A stretch of DNA of 64,000 bases, taken from positions 20,685-84,684 of the forward strand of contig NZ_QUAB01000033.1 of NCBI RefSeq assembly GCF_003387575.1. The letters are read 5' to 3'. The stretch's first letter is position 1; each line of letters opens with the position of its first letter. Both the position numbers and the translations under genes were made by a program. Positions 33,512-41,595 of the stretch are shown here, in pieces. This DNA is from Microbacterium bovistercoris. Its GTDB lineage: Bacteria > Actinomycetota > Actinomycetes > Actinomycetales > Microbacteriaceae. The notes under the pieces are model-generated. The model did no database searches and was not told where the DNA came from. It worked only from the letters and a program-made list of their open reading frames with translations.

Positions 33512-33517
33512 AACCTA
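33512..33517 (-). promoter_or_regulatory. -10 TAGGTT, leaderless start of the YqjM-like gene
   Basis: Minus-strand TAGGTT six bases before the GTG at 33503-33505; lies back to back with the nnrD -10 some 20 bases away. Confidence 0.5.
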
Positions 33518-33537
33518 TCGCTGTCCGGACCGCGCGC

Positions 33538-33543
33538 TAACGT
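33538..33543 (+). promoter_or_regulatory. -10 TAACGT, leaderless start of nnrD
   Basis: TAACGT six bases before the ATG at 33550. Confidence 0.55.
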
Positions 33544-33549
33544 GGAGTC

Positions 33550-34476
33550 ATGCGTGAGTGGACCGGTGCGGATGCGGCGCGCTTCCTGCGCGCACCCGGT
33601 GCCGACGACGACAAGCGCTCCCGCGGTGTCGTCGCCCTGCGCACGGGATCGGCCAGGTACCCCGGCGCCGCGGTGCTCGGCGTCGAGGGCGCCTGGCGGA
33701 TCGGATGCGGATTCGTGCGCTACGCCGGACCCGCGATCGACATCGTGCTCGCACGCCGCCCCGAGACGGTGATCGGCGCGGACGCCGGCGCACACGTGGA
33801 CGCCTGGGTCATCGGCTCCGGCACCGACGGCGGCTCTCGCGTCGGCGGCGCCGGGCGAGGGGTCCCCGCCGTCACCGACGCCGTGCCGCTGCCTGGCGCA
33901 CCCCGCGCGGACGCCGGCCCGTCCGCGGTGTCGGCGCGCGGGTACGACGAGGAGCGCGCCCTGCGCGGCATCCTCGCCGGGGAGGCGCCGGTCGTGGTGG
34001 ATGCCGGAGCGCTCGACCTCGTCCGCGAGGGAACCGCGCCGATGGTCATCACGCCGCACGCAGGGGAGTTCGCCCGACTGCGTGAGCGGCTCGAGCTGCA
34101 GAACGATGCCCGGGGCGATGCTGCGGGACGTGCCGCGCAGGCGGCGGAGGTCGCGTCGCTGCTGTCCTGCACCGTGCTGCTGAAGGGGGCGCGCACACTC
34201 GTCTGCGCGCCCGACGGCGAGGCGATCGTGATCGCGAACGCACCGGGCTGGCTGGCGACGGCGGGTTCGGGAGACGTGCTGGGCGGTGCGCTCGGCGCCC
34301 TCCTCGCCGCCAACCCCGATGCCGCGCCCGCCGAGGTCGCGGCATCGGCTGCGTGGCTGCACGGCCGGGCGGCGACGATCGCCGCGGGCGCCGAAGGCGG
34401 CGCGGTCGGGCATCCGATCGTCGCGCTGGAGGTCGCGGAAGCGCTGCCGTTCGCGGTGGCGGAGCTGCTCGCATGA
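33550..34476 (+). CDS. nnrD: ADP-dependent NAD(P)H-hydrate dehydratase
   Basis: 308 residues of the ribokinase-like NnrD family: RGVVALRTGSARYPGAAVLGV at the start, VVVDAGALDL, MVITPHAGEFARL near residue 165, and the nucleotide loop GWLATAGSGDVLGGALGALLA near 240. It repairs hydrated NAD(P)H using ADP. The stand-alone form without the NnrE epimerase is usual in actinobacteria. Its middle (about 95-120) is unusually rich in Gly/Ala/Pro compared with relatives. The stop overlaps the next start (ATGA). Confidence 0.9.
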   Translation: MREWTGADAARFLRAPGADDDKRSRGVVALRTGSARYPGAAVLGVEGAWRIGCGFVRYAGPAIDIVLARRPETVIGADAGAHVDAWVIGSGTDGGSRVGGAGRGVPAVTDAVPLPGAPRADAGPSAVSARGYDEERALRGILAGEAPVVVDAGALDLVREGTAPMVITPHAGEFARLRERLELQNDARGDAAGRAAQAAEVASLLSCTVLLKGARTLVCAPDGEAIVIANAPGWLATAGSGDVLGGALGALLAANPDAAPAEVAASAAWLHGRAATIAAGAEGGAVGHPIVALEVAEALPFAVAELLA

Positions 34477-35705
34477 TGCGGGCTCGCCTCCGCCCGGGCA
34501 CGATCGCGCTCTGGTCGACCTTCGTCCTCGTGCATGTGATCGTCGCGTGGTTCGGCTGGGTGCTGCCGAGTCAGCCGATGGGCGACGTCGTGCTGGTCTA
34601 TCAGCCCTGGTCCCACTCCGCGCTCACCGGCGGGGCGATCGTGGGCGTCACCGAACCGTGGGTGTACCCGCAGCTCGCCCTCATCCCGATGATCCTCGCG
34701 CACCTGCTGGCGACGCCGCTGGTGGGGTCGCTGGGCGCGCTGGGCGCGTACCTCATCGCGTGGGCGGTGCTGGTCACCGTGCTCGACCTCGTCGGCTTCG
34801 CCGTGCTCGTCGGCCGTGGGCGCACGCATAGGCGCCGCGTCGCGGGATGGTTCTGGTGCGGCGCGCTGCTGCTGCTCGGGCCGATCGCGATGTACCGGCT
34901 CGACACCGTCACCGTGCCCCTCGCCGTCATCGGCGGGCTCTGGCTCGCCACCCGACCCGCGATCGGAGCCGCCCTGCTGACGGTGGGGGCCTGGATCAAG
35001 ATCTGGCCCGCCGCACTCGTGCTGGCGGCCGTCATCGCCGTGAAGCAGCGGATGCGGATCCTGCTCACGGCGGCCGCGGTCACTGCAGGGATCGTCGTCC
35101 TGCTGTTCCTGCTCGGCGCCGACCGCGAGCTGTTCGGCTTCCTCGGCCAGCAGACCGGCCGCGGTCTGCAGATCGAAGCGGTCGCGGCGACCCCGTTCCT
35201 GTGGCTGGCGCTCGCAGGCAAGGCGTCGATCGCTTACAGCTTCGACATCCTCACGTTCCAGATCGAGGCACCGGGTGCCGACGTGATCTCGGCCGTACTC
35301 ACTCCGCTGATGGTGCTCGCCGTGGTCTCGGTGGCCGTGCTCGGCGCGATGAAGGCAGCGCGTGGGGCGGCCTGGCAGAGGCTGTTCCCGCCGCTCGCAC
35401 TGACGCTGGTGACCGTGCTGATCGTCACAAACAAGGTCGGATCGCCGCAGTTCCAGACCTGGCTGATCGCGCCGGTCATCCTCTGGGTGGTCCTGGACCG
35501 TGCCCGCGCAGCGACGCCGGCGCTGCTGGTGCTCGGTCTGTGCGCTCTCACCTTCCTCGTCTACCCGCTCTCCTATGACGCCCTGCTGCGGGCGGAGCCG
35601 CTGCCGGTGCTGCTGCTCAGTATCCGCAACATCCTGCTCGTCATCCTGGCCGCAGTCGGTGTCGCCTCGCTGCTGCGCGTGCCCGCCGAGGCTCGTTCCC
35701 GCTGA
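34473..35705 (+). CDS. GT87-like polyprenol-dependent glycosyltransferase (DUF2029)
   Basis: 410 residues with about ten hydrophobic segments and the DUF2029/GT87 look: short N-terminal helix, a polar loop LPSQPMGDVVLVYQPW with acidic residues, and GAWIKIWPAALVL, the W-I-K-x-W-P stretch common in this family. GT87 members add mannose or arabinose residues to lipoglycans or polyprenol-linked precursors on the outer membrane face. ATG at 34473 overlaps the nnrD stop; a second ATG follows directly. The donor and acceptor are unknown. Confidence 0.78.
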   Translation: MMRARLRPGTIALWSTFVLVHVIVAWFGWVLPSQPMGDVVLVYQPWSHSALTGGAIVGVTEPWVYPQLALIPMILAHLLATPLVGSLGALGAYLIAWAVLVTVLDLVGFAVLVGRGRTHRRRVAGWFWCGALLLLGPIAMYRLDTVTVPLAVIGGLWLATRPAIGAALLTVGAWIKIWPAALVLAAVIAVKQRMRILLTAAAVTAGIVVLLFLLGADRELFGFLGQQTGRGLQIEAVAATPFLWLALAGKASIAYSFDILTFQIEAPGADVISAVLTPLMVLAVVSVAVLGAMKAARGAAWQRLFPPLALTLVTVLIVTNKVGSPQFQTWLIAPVILWVVLDRARAATPALLVLGLCALTFLVYPLSYDALLRAEPLPVLLLSIRNILLVILAAVGVASLLRVPAEARSR

Positions 35706-35728
35706 TCATCAACAGAAGAGGTACTCCC

Positions 35729-36058
35729 ATGCTCATCGCCTTCTCCGTCGCACCGAGCGGCGCACCCCGTGACGGGGCCGAGAACCCCGACGCCTCCGTG
35801 CACGGCGCGGTCGCCGCAGCCGTGCAGGTGGTCCGCGACTCAGGTCTGCCCAACCGCACCTCGTCGATGTTCACCGAGGTCGAGGGCGAGTGGGACGAGG
35901 TCATGGACGTCGTCAAGCGTGCCACGGAGGCGGTCATGCCGTTCGGCTCACGCGTCTCGCTGGTGCTGAAGGCCGACATCCGGCCGGGCCACAGCGGCGA
36001 GATCGATGGCAAGATCGAGCGGCTCGAGGCGGCGATCGAGGATGCCGCACAGCGCTGA
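35729..36058 (+). CDS. Thiamine-binding protein (MTH1187/YkoF-like family)
   Basis: 109 residues with a ferredoxin-like fold pattern: LIAFSVAPSG at the start, DSGLPNRTSSMFTEVEGEWDEVMDVVKRAT in the middle and VSLVLKADIRPG before the last helix. The family (PF01910) binds thiamine in the cytoplasm or forms part of thiamine-uptake systems; no transporter is adjacent here. AAGAGGT precedes the ATG. The 3' end overlaps the Nudix gene by 17 bases in another frame. Confidence 0.83.
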   Translation: MLIAFSVAPSGAPRDGAENPDASVHGAVAAAVQVVRDSGLPNRTSSMFTEVEGEWDEVMDVVKRATEAVMPFGSRVSLVLKADIRPGHSGEIDGKIERLEAAIEDAAQR

Positions 36059-36698
36059 GTTCGAGACCGGCCTGCCGGTGGCGGGCACCGCCGTCGTCCT
36101 GAGGGATGCACCGGAGGGGATGCAGGCGCTGCTGCTGCTCCGTCCGGACCGCGGGTCGTTCGCCGGTTCGTGGGTGTTCCCGGGCGGCAGGGTCGAGTCC
36201 GACGATCTCGGCGACGACGAGATCGAGCGGGCGCGAGCCGCTGCCGTGCGGGAGACCGCCGAGGAGGCCGGCATCCGCATCCGCGATCTCGTCACGATCT
36301 CGTGCTGGGAGCCGCCGCACGAGGTGCCCAAGCGCATCCGCACGTGGTTCTTCCTCGCCGAGGAGGACGGCGACGAGGTCCGCGTGAATCCCGGCGAGAT
36401 CGAGCGGGCGGTCTGGACGACGCCGGAGGGCGCCCTCCGCCTGCAGGCCGAGGGCGAGCTGCTGCTCTGGCCGCCCACCTGGGTGACCCTGCACGGACTG
36501 CTGCCGCATCGCACGGTCGCCGACGCGCGTGCGGCCCTGGGTACGCCCGAGATGCGGCGCACGAGGATCCTCGAGACCGCCGACGGCCGGGTGTTCCTCT
36601 GGGAGGGCGACGAGCACCACCCCGAGCATCCGGGCGGCCCGGGCGCGCGCAACCGCATCGCGACCGGGCGCCTGCCCTGGACGTACGAGCGCGGCTGA
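36042..36698 (+). CDS. Nudix hydrolase (NUDT19-like, long Nudix box)
   Basis: 218 residues. The Nudix core reads VFPGGRVESDDLG...RAAAVRETAEEAGI near residues 45-80: the catalytic RETAEEAG half is intact but the first half carries extra residues between the glycine and RETAEE, as in NUDT19/actinobacterial CoA-type enzymes. It hydrolyses a nucleoside diphosphate linked to another group, possibly CoA-like. The ATG at 36042 gives 17 bases of overlap with the upstream gene; the frame starting at 36006 has no advantage. Substrate unknown. Confidence 0.82.
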   Translation: MPHSAEFETGLPVAGTAVVLRDAPEGMQALLLLRPDRGSFAGSWVFPGGRVESDDLGDDEIERARAAAVRETAEEAGIRIRDLVTISCWEPPHEVPKRIRTWFFLAEEDGDEVRVNPGEIERAVWTTPEGALRLQAEGELLLWPPTWVTLHGLLPHRTVADARAALGTPEMRRTRILETADGRVFLWEGDEHHPEHPGGPGARNRIATGRLPWTYERG

Positions 36699-36711
36699 CC
36701 GCGGGCGGCCG

Positions 36712-37830
36712 TCAGATCAGCTCCAGCACCGGCCCTTCGTGCACCGCGCGATAGATCGTGTTGCGGATCGTGTTGGCCTCATCCGCGGTGAGGGTGCGAT
36801 CGATCGGGCGCAGGATGATGCGCAGCAGCAGGTTCACCTGACCGAGCTCGGTCCCGAGGCGGGAGCGCGCTGTCTCGGGCAGATGCTCGTGCGCGGTGCG
36901 GCCGAGCACCTCGACGGACTCGACGACGTCCGCGTCGTCTCCGAGCGCGACTCGGACGCGGTCGCCGAGCGTCTCCTCGTCGTGCTCGGCTCCCAGGACC
37001 ACGGAGATGTCGCGCCGGACGGCGGGCAGAGGAGAGACGTGCTTCCAGGGCTCGAGATCGAGCATCTGGGTGGCGATCCGCGGGTCCGAGGCACGGAGGT
37101 AGCGGATGTCGGGGATGCCCTTGCGCAGCATCAGCGCGCGTTCCAGTCCCATTCCGAGAGCGAGACCGGACCACCGGGTCGGGTCCAGTCCCGACCCGCG
37201 CAGCACGTCGGGATGGATGCGCCCGCACTCGGCGAGTTCGAGCCATTCTCCGTCGTGGAGCACGTCTATCTGACGCCCGCCCACCGTGTAGGGATGCACC
37301 ACGTCGGTCGTCTTCCACTCGGCGCCGGGGAGCACGGCGTCCACCAGGCTGCCGATCATCGTGAGCATGTCCTGGTCGGTGATGTCCTGAGCGCTGCGGA
37401 TGCGCCAGAGGTCGACCTGATGCGGCTCTCCGACGTGGGTGCGATCGACGGCGTCGCGCCGGTAGACGAGGCCGGGCGCCACGATCAGCTCGTCGACCTC
37501 GTCTCGGCCGGCGTAGTCCTCGAGTGCCGTCGGGAGCTCGGCGCTCATGTGGCTGCGCAGCATCACGGTGGGACTGACGTAGCGGGTGTAGCGGCGCGCC
37601 CGGGTGACGTCGCCGCGGTCGTAGCCGAGGCGGTCGTAGTTCTCACGCACCGCCACGACAGGGGAGTTGCGCACACAGCGCACGGTGCTTCCCCATCCGG
37701 CCGTCAGGGCGGAGACGACGGAATCGAGGAGCGTCTGCAGGGCGTGGGCGCCCTGGGCCGGGTCGGTGAGATCGCGCATCTCCAGAGCGCGGCTGAGCTG
37801 GGCAGGGGTGAGATGGTCGGCGTGCGACAT
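36712..37830 (-). CDS. PheS-related class II ligase fused to an FDX-ACB domain
   Basis: 372 residues. The catalytic part (about 1-265) is class II PheS-like: WLELAECGRIHPDVL near residue 190 and motif 3 GLALGMGLERALMLRKGI near residue 215. The last 95 residues (AVRRDISVVLGAEHDEETL to RTLTADEANTIRNTIYR) look like the ferredoxin-fold anticodon-binding domain of PheT or mitochondrial PheRS. This pattern fits the protein NCBI labels PheS-related mystery ligase SrmL, as I recall. The normal PheST pair should be elsewhere. GGAG seven bases before the ATG can be hidden by the leader (37831-37981). Substrate unknown. Confidence 0.82.
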   Translation of the reverse strand: MSHADHLTPAQLSRALEMRDLTDPAQGAHALQTLLDSVVSALTAGWGSTVRCVRNSPVVAVRENYDRLGYDRGDVTRARRYTRYVSPTVMLRSHMSAELPTALEDYAGRDEVDELIVAPGLVYRRDAVDRTHVGEPHQVDLWRIRSAQDITDQDMLTMIGSLVDAVLPGAEWKTTDVVHPYTVGGRQIDVLHDGEWLELAECGRIHPDVLRGSGLDPTRWSGLALGMGLERALMLRKGIPDIRYLRASDPRIATQMLDLEPWKHVSPLPAVRRDISVVLGAEHDEETLGDRVRVALGDDADVVESVEVLGRTAHEHLPETARSRLGTELGQVNLLLRIILRPIDRTLTADEANTIRNTIYRAVHEGPVLELI

Positions 37831-37834
37831 GGGA

Positions 37835-37896
37835 GGTCTCCAGGAAGAAAGGGCTGGCGAAGGATGAGAGCTTCCCCCGGCCCACCCGCGGAGACC
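37835..37896 (-). promoter_or_regulatory. Leader pairing that hides the ligase ribosome site
   Basis: In the RNA, GGUCUCC (37896 to 37890) is complementary to GGAGACC (37841 to 37835), which contains the GGAG ribosome site. A rival element next to it, GGCCGGGGG (37882 to 37874), is perfectly complementary to CCCCCGGCC (37946 to 37938) inside the upstream ORF. That segment can also form a local hairpin with 37933 to 37923. A further GCGCT/AGCGC stem (37901-37913) spans the upstream stop. Confidence 0.6.
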
Positions 37897-37903
37897 CGGT
37901 GCG

Positions 37904-37975
37904 CTACGAGCGCGCGTCGACGGCCCCGCGGCCATGAGGCCGGGGGCGCGGAAATCGCTGCTGCTGTTCGAGCAC
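37904..37975 (-). CDS. 23-residue leader peptide upstream of the PheS-like ligase
   Basis: Opens at GTG 37973-37975 as MLEQQQRFPRPRPHGRG and stops at TAG 37904-37906, 73 bases before the ligase ATG. A TAGGCT -10 lies exactly six bases before the GTG, so it would be read as a leaderless ORF. Its codons 10-13 contain the CCCCCGGCC element that takes part in rival RNA pairings. The run of three Gln and the Pro/Arg-rich middle are candidate stalling codons. It overlaps no other gene; translation is unproven. Confidence 0.55.
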   Translation of the reverse strand: MLEQQQRFPRPRPHGRGAVDARS

Positions 37976-37981
37976 GGGACC

Positions 37982-37987
37982 AGCCTA
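37982..37987 (-). promoter_or_regulatory. -10 TAGGCT of the leader and ligase
   Basis: Minus-strand TAGGCT six bases before the leader GTG. It contains the TAG stop of metX, so the ligase promoter lies inside the metX 3' end. Confidence 0.55.
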
Positions 37988-39190
37988 GTCCTCGAGCAGG
38001 CGGCGCAGGTGCCTGCCCACGTCATCGGTCTCGATGAGGAAGCCGTCGTGGCCGAAGTCGCTGGTCAGCACCACGGCGCCGTCGTCGATCGTGTTCGGGA
38101 TGCTGCGCGCGATGCGCTGCTGCCCGTCGACGGGGAACAGCCGGTCGGAGTCGATGCCGAGCACCAGCGTCTTCGCGGTGACGCGGTGCAGGGCCTCTTC
38201 GACGCCGCCACGATCACGGCCCACATCGTGCGAGTTCATCGCCTCGACCAGCGTCAGGTAGCTGTTCGCGTCGAAGCGGCGGGTGAACTTGTTGCCGTGG
38301 AAGTCGAGATACGACTCCACAGCGAACCTTCCACCGCGACCCAGCGGCGACAGGTCGGACTGCCACGAGCGCTGGAACCGCTGGTTCAGCTCGATCGGGC
38401 TGCGGTAGTTCAGCAGGGCCATGCGACGGGCGAGCGCCAGGCCGCGGTGCGGCCCGTCGCCGAGTGCGGCGTCGTAGTACTCGCCGCCGTCGAAGCGCGG
38501 GTCCATCCGCACGGTCTCGAGCTGCACGAAGTTCAGGGCCAGCTGATCCGCGGTGGTCACCGGGGGAGAGGACAGCACCGCGAGCCGCTCGACGCGGGAC
38601 GGATGGGTCACCGCCCACTCCAGGGCGTGCATCCCGCCCATCGACCCGCCGATCACGGCCGCCCAGCGCTCGATGCCCAGCGCATCCGCGAGCCTGACCT
38701 GCGCGGCGACCTGGTCGCGGATCGTCAGATAGGGGAATCGGGACGCCCATTCGCGCCCGCTCGGCGCGATGCTCGCGGGGCCGGTCGATCCCTGGCATCC
38801 GCCCAGCATGTTCGGAGCGATGACGAACCACTCGTCGGTGTCGATCGGGCCGCCGGCATCGACGACATCGCCCCACCAGCCGCCGGTGGGATGCCCAGGG
38901 CCCGCGGCACCGCGCACATGGCTGTCGCCGGTGAGGGCGTGCAGGACGAGGATCGCGTTGTCGCGGGCGGCGTTCAGCTCGCCCCACGACTCCCAGGCGA
39001 GGCGGATGGCGGGCAGCTCCGCGCCGTTCTCGGTGCGGAAGGCGCCGAGGTCGGTGAACCGCCGGCCCCCGGCCGGGTCTCCGTCGCGCCAGGCGCCGGT
39101 GACCGGCGGGCGGGCGCGCATCATGCTGGACTGCGCTTCGGTCACACGCCGCGAGGGCACCGTGTCTGCCGAGATCGTCTGCCAGTCCAT
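37985..39190 (-). CDS. metX: Homoserine O-acetyltransferase
   Basis: 401-residue alpha/beta hydrolase: LVLHALTGDSHV near residue 80, nucleophile elbow GGSMGGMHALEW near 155, and the C-terminal Asp/His parts LVLGIDSDRLFPVDGQQ and SDFGHDGFL. It transfers acetyl from acetyl-CoA to L-homoserine, the first step of methionine synthesis. ATG 39188-39190 starts the conserved protein; an AAGAAT six bases upstream supports a leaderless start, and the longer frame is shadow. metY lies upstream on the same strand but behind a terminator, so the two genes probably have separate promoters. Confidence 0.93.
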   Translation of the reverse strand: MDWQTISADTVPSRRVTEAQSSMMRARPPVTGAWRDGDPAGGRRFTDLGAFRTENGAELPAIRLAWESWGELNAARDNAILVLHALTGDSHVRGAAGPGHPTGGWWGDVVDAGGPIDTDEWFVIAPNMLGGCQGSTGPASIAPSGREWASRFPYLTIRDQVAAQVRLADALGIERWAAVIGGSMGGMHALEWAVTHPSRVERLAVLSSPPVTTADQLALNFVQLETVRMDPRFDGGEYYDAALGDGPHRGLALARRMALLNYRSPIELNQRFQRSWQSDLSPLGRGGRFAVESYLDFHGNKFTRRFDANSYLTLVEAMNSHDVGRDRGGVEEALHRVTAKTLVLGIDSDRLFPVDGQQRIARSIPNTIDDGAVVLTSDFGHDGFLIETDDVGRHLRRLLED

Positions 39191-39196
39191 GCATCC

Positions 39197-39202
39197 ATTC
39201 TT
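39197..39202 (-). promoter_or_regulatory. -10-like AAGAAT before metX
   Basis: Minus-strand AAGAAT six bases before the metX ATG; the same hexamer and spacing precede the GntR gene at 10459. Confidence 0.4.
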
Positions 39203-39296
39203 CCGTGAGATCGGGTACGAGGGTGGCACGTTACGCACTGCGGATGCCGCGGAGCGTGCGCTGGGCATCGACGTCCCTGCGCTCGCCCCTGGACGC

Positions 39297-39332
39297 GCGG
39301 ACACCCCGGACCTGACGGTCCGGGGTGTCCGC
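39297..39332 (-). terminator. Terminator of metY
   Basis: Perfect 16-base arms (GCGGACACCCCGGACC) around TGAC, 17 bases after the metY stop. The remaining 100 bases up to metX show no riboswitch I can recognise. Confidence 0.85.
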
Positions 39333-39349
39333 TGCCTTCGGAGGAGGCG

Positions 39350-40672
39350 TCAGGCTCGCGCGGCCTCGGTCACACGGCGCGCGGCGGCGAGAGCCTGGTC
39401 GAGATCGGCCCTGAGGTCCTCGAGGTTCTCGAGGCCCACCGACAGGCGCACCAGACCGGGCGTGACACCGGCGGTGAGCTGCTGCTCCGGGGTGAGCTGA
39501 GCGTGGGTCGTCGAGGCGGGGTGGATGACGAGCGAGCGCACGTCGCCGATGTTCGCGAGGTGGCTGAAAAGGGTCAGGCTGTTCACGAACTCGCGCCCGG
39601 CCTCCACGCCGCCCTTGAGCTCGAACGAGAGCACGGCGCCGACGCCCTTGGGGGCGTACTTGTTCGCCGTGGCGTACCAGGGCGAGGACGGCAGGCCCGA
39701 GTAGTTCACGCTGGCGACGTCGTCGTGGTTCCCGAGCCACTCGGCGATCTCCTGCGCGTTCTGCACGTGGCGCTCGACACGCAGCGACAGGGTCTCCACG
39801 CCCTGGATGAGGTTCCAGGCGCTCTGCGGGGCGATCGCCGACCCGAGGTCGCGCAGCAGCTGCACGCGGGCCTTGATGATGTAGGCGAGCGAGTCGCCGA
39901 CCGCCGCGGTGTACGAGGCGCCGTGGTACGAGGGGTCCGGCACGGTGAGCCCCGGGAACTTGTCCACGTTCTTCGACCACTCGAACTTGCCGCCGTCGAT
40001 GACGACGCCGCCGATGGTGGTCCCGTGGCCGCCGAGGAACTTGGTCACCGAGTGCACGACGATGTCGGCGCCGTGCTCGAAGGGGCGGATCAGGTAGGGA
40101 GTGGCGATCGTGTTGTCGACGATCAGCGGCACGCCGTTCTCGTGGGCGACATCGGCGACCGCGCGGATGTCGAGCACATTGATCTGCGGGTTGCCGATGG
40201 TCTCCGCGAACAGCAGCTTGGTGTTCGGGCGCACCGCGCGTCGCCATTCCTCGATGTCGTCCTGGTTCTCGACGAAGGTGACCTCGATGCCGAGCTTGGC
40301 GAGCGTGTACTTGAACAGGTTGTAGGTGCCGCCGTAGATCGAGCTCGAGGCGACGAAGTGGTCGCCTGCCTCGGCGATGTTCAGGATGGCGAAGGTCGAC
40401 GCGGCCTGTCCGCTGGAGAGCACCAGTGCACCGGTGCCGCCCTCGAGCGCGGCGAGGCGCTGCTCGAGCACATCCTGGGTGGGGTTCTGGATGCGGGTGT
40501 AGATGTTGCCGAACTCGGCCAGGGCGAACAGGTTCGCGGCATGGTCGGCGTTGTCGAAGACATATGACGTGGTCTGGTAGATCGGCGTCGCACGTGCCTT
40601 GGTGACGGGGTCGGGTGCGGCACCGGAGTGGATCTGCTTGGTCTCGAAACGCCAGTTGTCTGCTGCGGACAT
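39350..40672 (-). CDS. metY: O-acetylhomoserine sulfhydrylase (PLP)
   Basis: 440 residues of the Cys/Met-metabolism PLP family, with [38 protein letters not shown] and the PLP lysine in [16 protein letters not shown] near residue 210. Length (about 430-440) and the [14 protein letters not shown] start fit MetY rather than cystathionine gamma-synthase (about 390). It makes homocysteine from O-acetylhomoserine and sulfide. The ATG at 40672 follows a GGGGGAA stretch. A TTGACA lies at 40745-40750 on this strand. Confidence 0.93.
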   Translation of the reverse strand: MSAADNWRFETKQIHSGAAPDPVTKARATPIYQTTSYVFDNADHAANLFALAEFGNIYTRIQNPTQDVLEQRLAALEGGTGALVLSSGQAASTFAILNIAEAGDHFVASSSIYGGTYNLFKYTLAKLGIEVTFVENQDDIEEWRRAVRPNTKLLFAETIGNPQINVLDIRAVADVAHENGVPLIVDNTIATPYLIRPFEHGADIVVHSVTKFLGGHGTTIGGVVIDGGKFEWSKNVDKFPGLTVPDPSYHGASYTAAVGDSLAYIIKARVQLLRDLGSAIAPQSAWNLIQGVETLSLRVERHVQNAQEIAEWLGNHDDVASVNYSGLPSSPWYATANKYAPKGVGAVLSFELKGGVEAGREFVNSLTLFSHLANIGDVRSLVIHPASTTHAQLTPEQQLTAGVTPGLVRLSVGLENLEDLRADLDQALAAARRVTEAARA

Positions 40673-40723
40673 GAGGTTCCCCCAGGGTGGAATCGGGATC
40701 TTTCGGGCGGATGCCTTGCAGCG

Positions 40724-40750
40724 AGGCTACGGAAGAACGGCGGTTGTCAA
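40724..40750 (-). promoter_or_regulatory. Candidate metY promoter
   Basis: On the minus strand TTGACA (40750-40745), a 15-base spacer and TAGCCT (40729-40724). The spacer is short. The leader would be about 45 bases and contains no S-box-like motif. Confidence 0.4.
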
Positions 40751-40797
40751 CAAGGAACGGGAAATGTGACGTAACAACCGGCCCGTCCGGATCGTCG

Positions 40798-40803
40798 TAC
40801 GGT
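40798..40803 (+). promoter_or_regulatory. -10 TACGGT, leaderless start of the SDR
   Basis: TACGGT six bases before the ATG at 40810. Confidence 0.5.
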
Positions 40804-40809
40804 TGAGGC

Positions 40810-41595
40810 ATGGTGAACAGACGTGCGGTGGTGACCGGTGCGAGCACCGGTATCGGTGAGGCGACGGTGCGGGCGCTGCGCGCCTCGGGATGGGATGTCG
40901 TCGGGGTCGCCCGGCGAGCGGAGCGGCTGGAGGCGCTCGCCGCCGAGACCGGCTCGACGGCCTTCGCTGCCGACCTCACGGATGCCGCGCAGATCGATGC
41001 GCTCAGGGAGCACCTCGCCGACACCGGCCCGGTGCATGCCCTCGTGCACGTCGCAGGCGGCGCCAGGGGCACCGACCGGGTCGAGGGCGGCTCCGCGGAG
41101 CAGTGGCGCTGGATGTACGAGTCGAACGTGATCGCGGCCCAGCAGCTCACCGCCGCGCTGCTGCCGCAGCTTCGGGCCGCGGCGGTGGACGGGCACGCCG
41201 ACCTGCTGTTCGTCACCTCGGTGGCCGCTCGCGGCGCATATCCCGGCGGCGGCGGATACAACGCTGCCAAGGCAGCGGAGTCGATGATCCCGCAGGTGCT
41301 CCGTCTGGAGCTGAACGGCGAGCCGATCCGCATCACCGAGATCGCGCCGGGCATGGTGCACACCGAGGAGTTCACGCTGCGCCGCCTGGGCGGCGACGCT
41401 GTGGCGGCCGAGGCGGTGTACTCCGGCGTCGAAGCGCCGCTCGTCGCGGAGGACGTCGCCGACGTCGCCGCGTATGCGCTGAACGCCCCCGCGCACGTGA
41501 ACCTCGACCTGATCGTGATCCGCCCGGTGGCGCAGGCCGCCTCGCACCTGCTGGCGCGGGGTCCGCTGCGTCCGCGGATCGAGGACCCGTCGTGA
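40810..41595 (+). CDS. Short-chain dehydrogenase/reductase, YdfG-like
   Basis: 261-residue classical SDR: TGASTGIGEATVRAL binds NAD(P) at residues 10-24, and catalytic Ser (VTSVAARGAY) with YNAAKAAE complete the active site. The C-terminal part (PGMVHTEEF, ALNAPAHVNLDLIVIRP) resembles YdfG, which oxidises serine/3-hydroxy acids or reduces malonic semialdehyde. It heads a run of four overlapping genes (SDR, S51 peptidase, ung, GNAT), which is probably a transcription unit without obvious shared pathway. Confidence 0.85.
   Translation: MVNRRAVVTGASTGIGEATVRALRASGWDVVGVARRAERLEALAAETGSTAFAADLTDAAQIDALREHLADTGPVHALVHVAGGARGTDRVEGGSAEQWRWMYESNVIAAQQLTAALLPQLRAAAVDGHADLLFVTSVAARGAYPGGGGYNAAKAAESMIPQVLRLELNGEPIRITEIAPGMVHTEEFTLRRLGGDAVAAEAVYSGVEAPLVAEDVADVAAYALNAPAHVNLDLIVIRPVAQAASHLLARGPLRPRIEDPS

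Noticed and set aside
39191..39296. SAM riboswitch upstream of metX or metY
   Set aside because: I could not recognise the core of any SAM riboswitch class in the gaps at 39191-39296 or 40673-40809; a covariance-model search would settle it.
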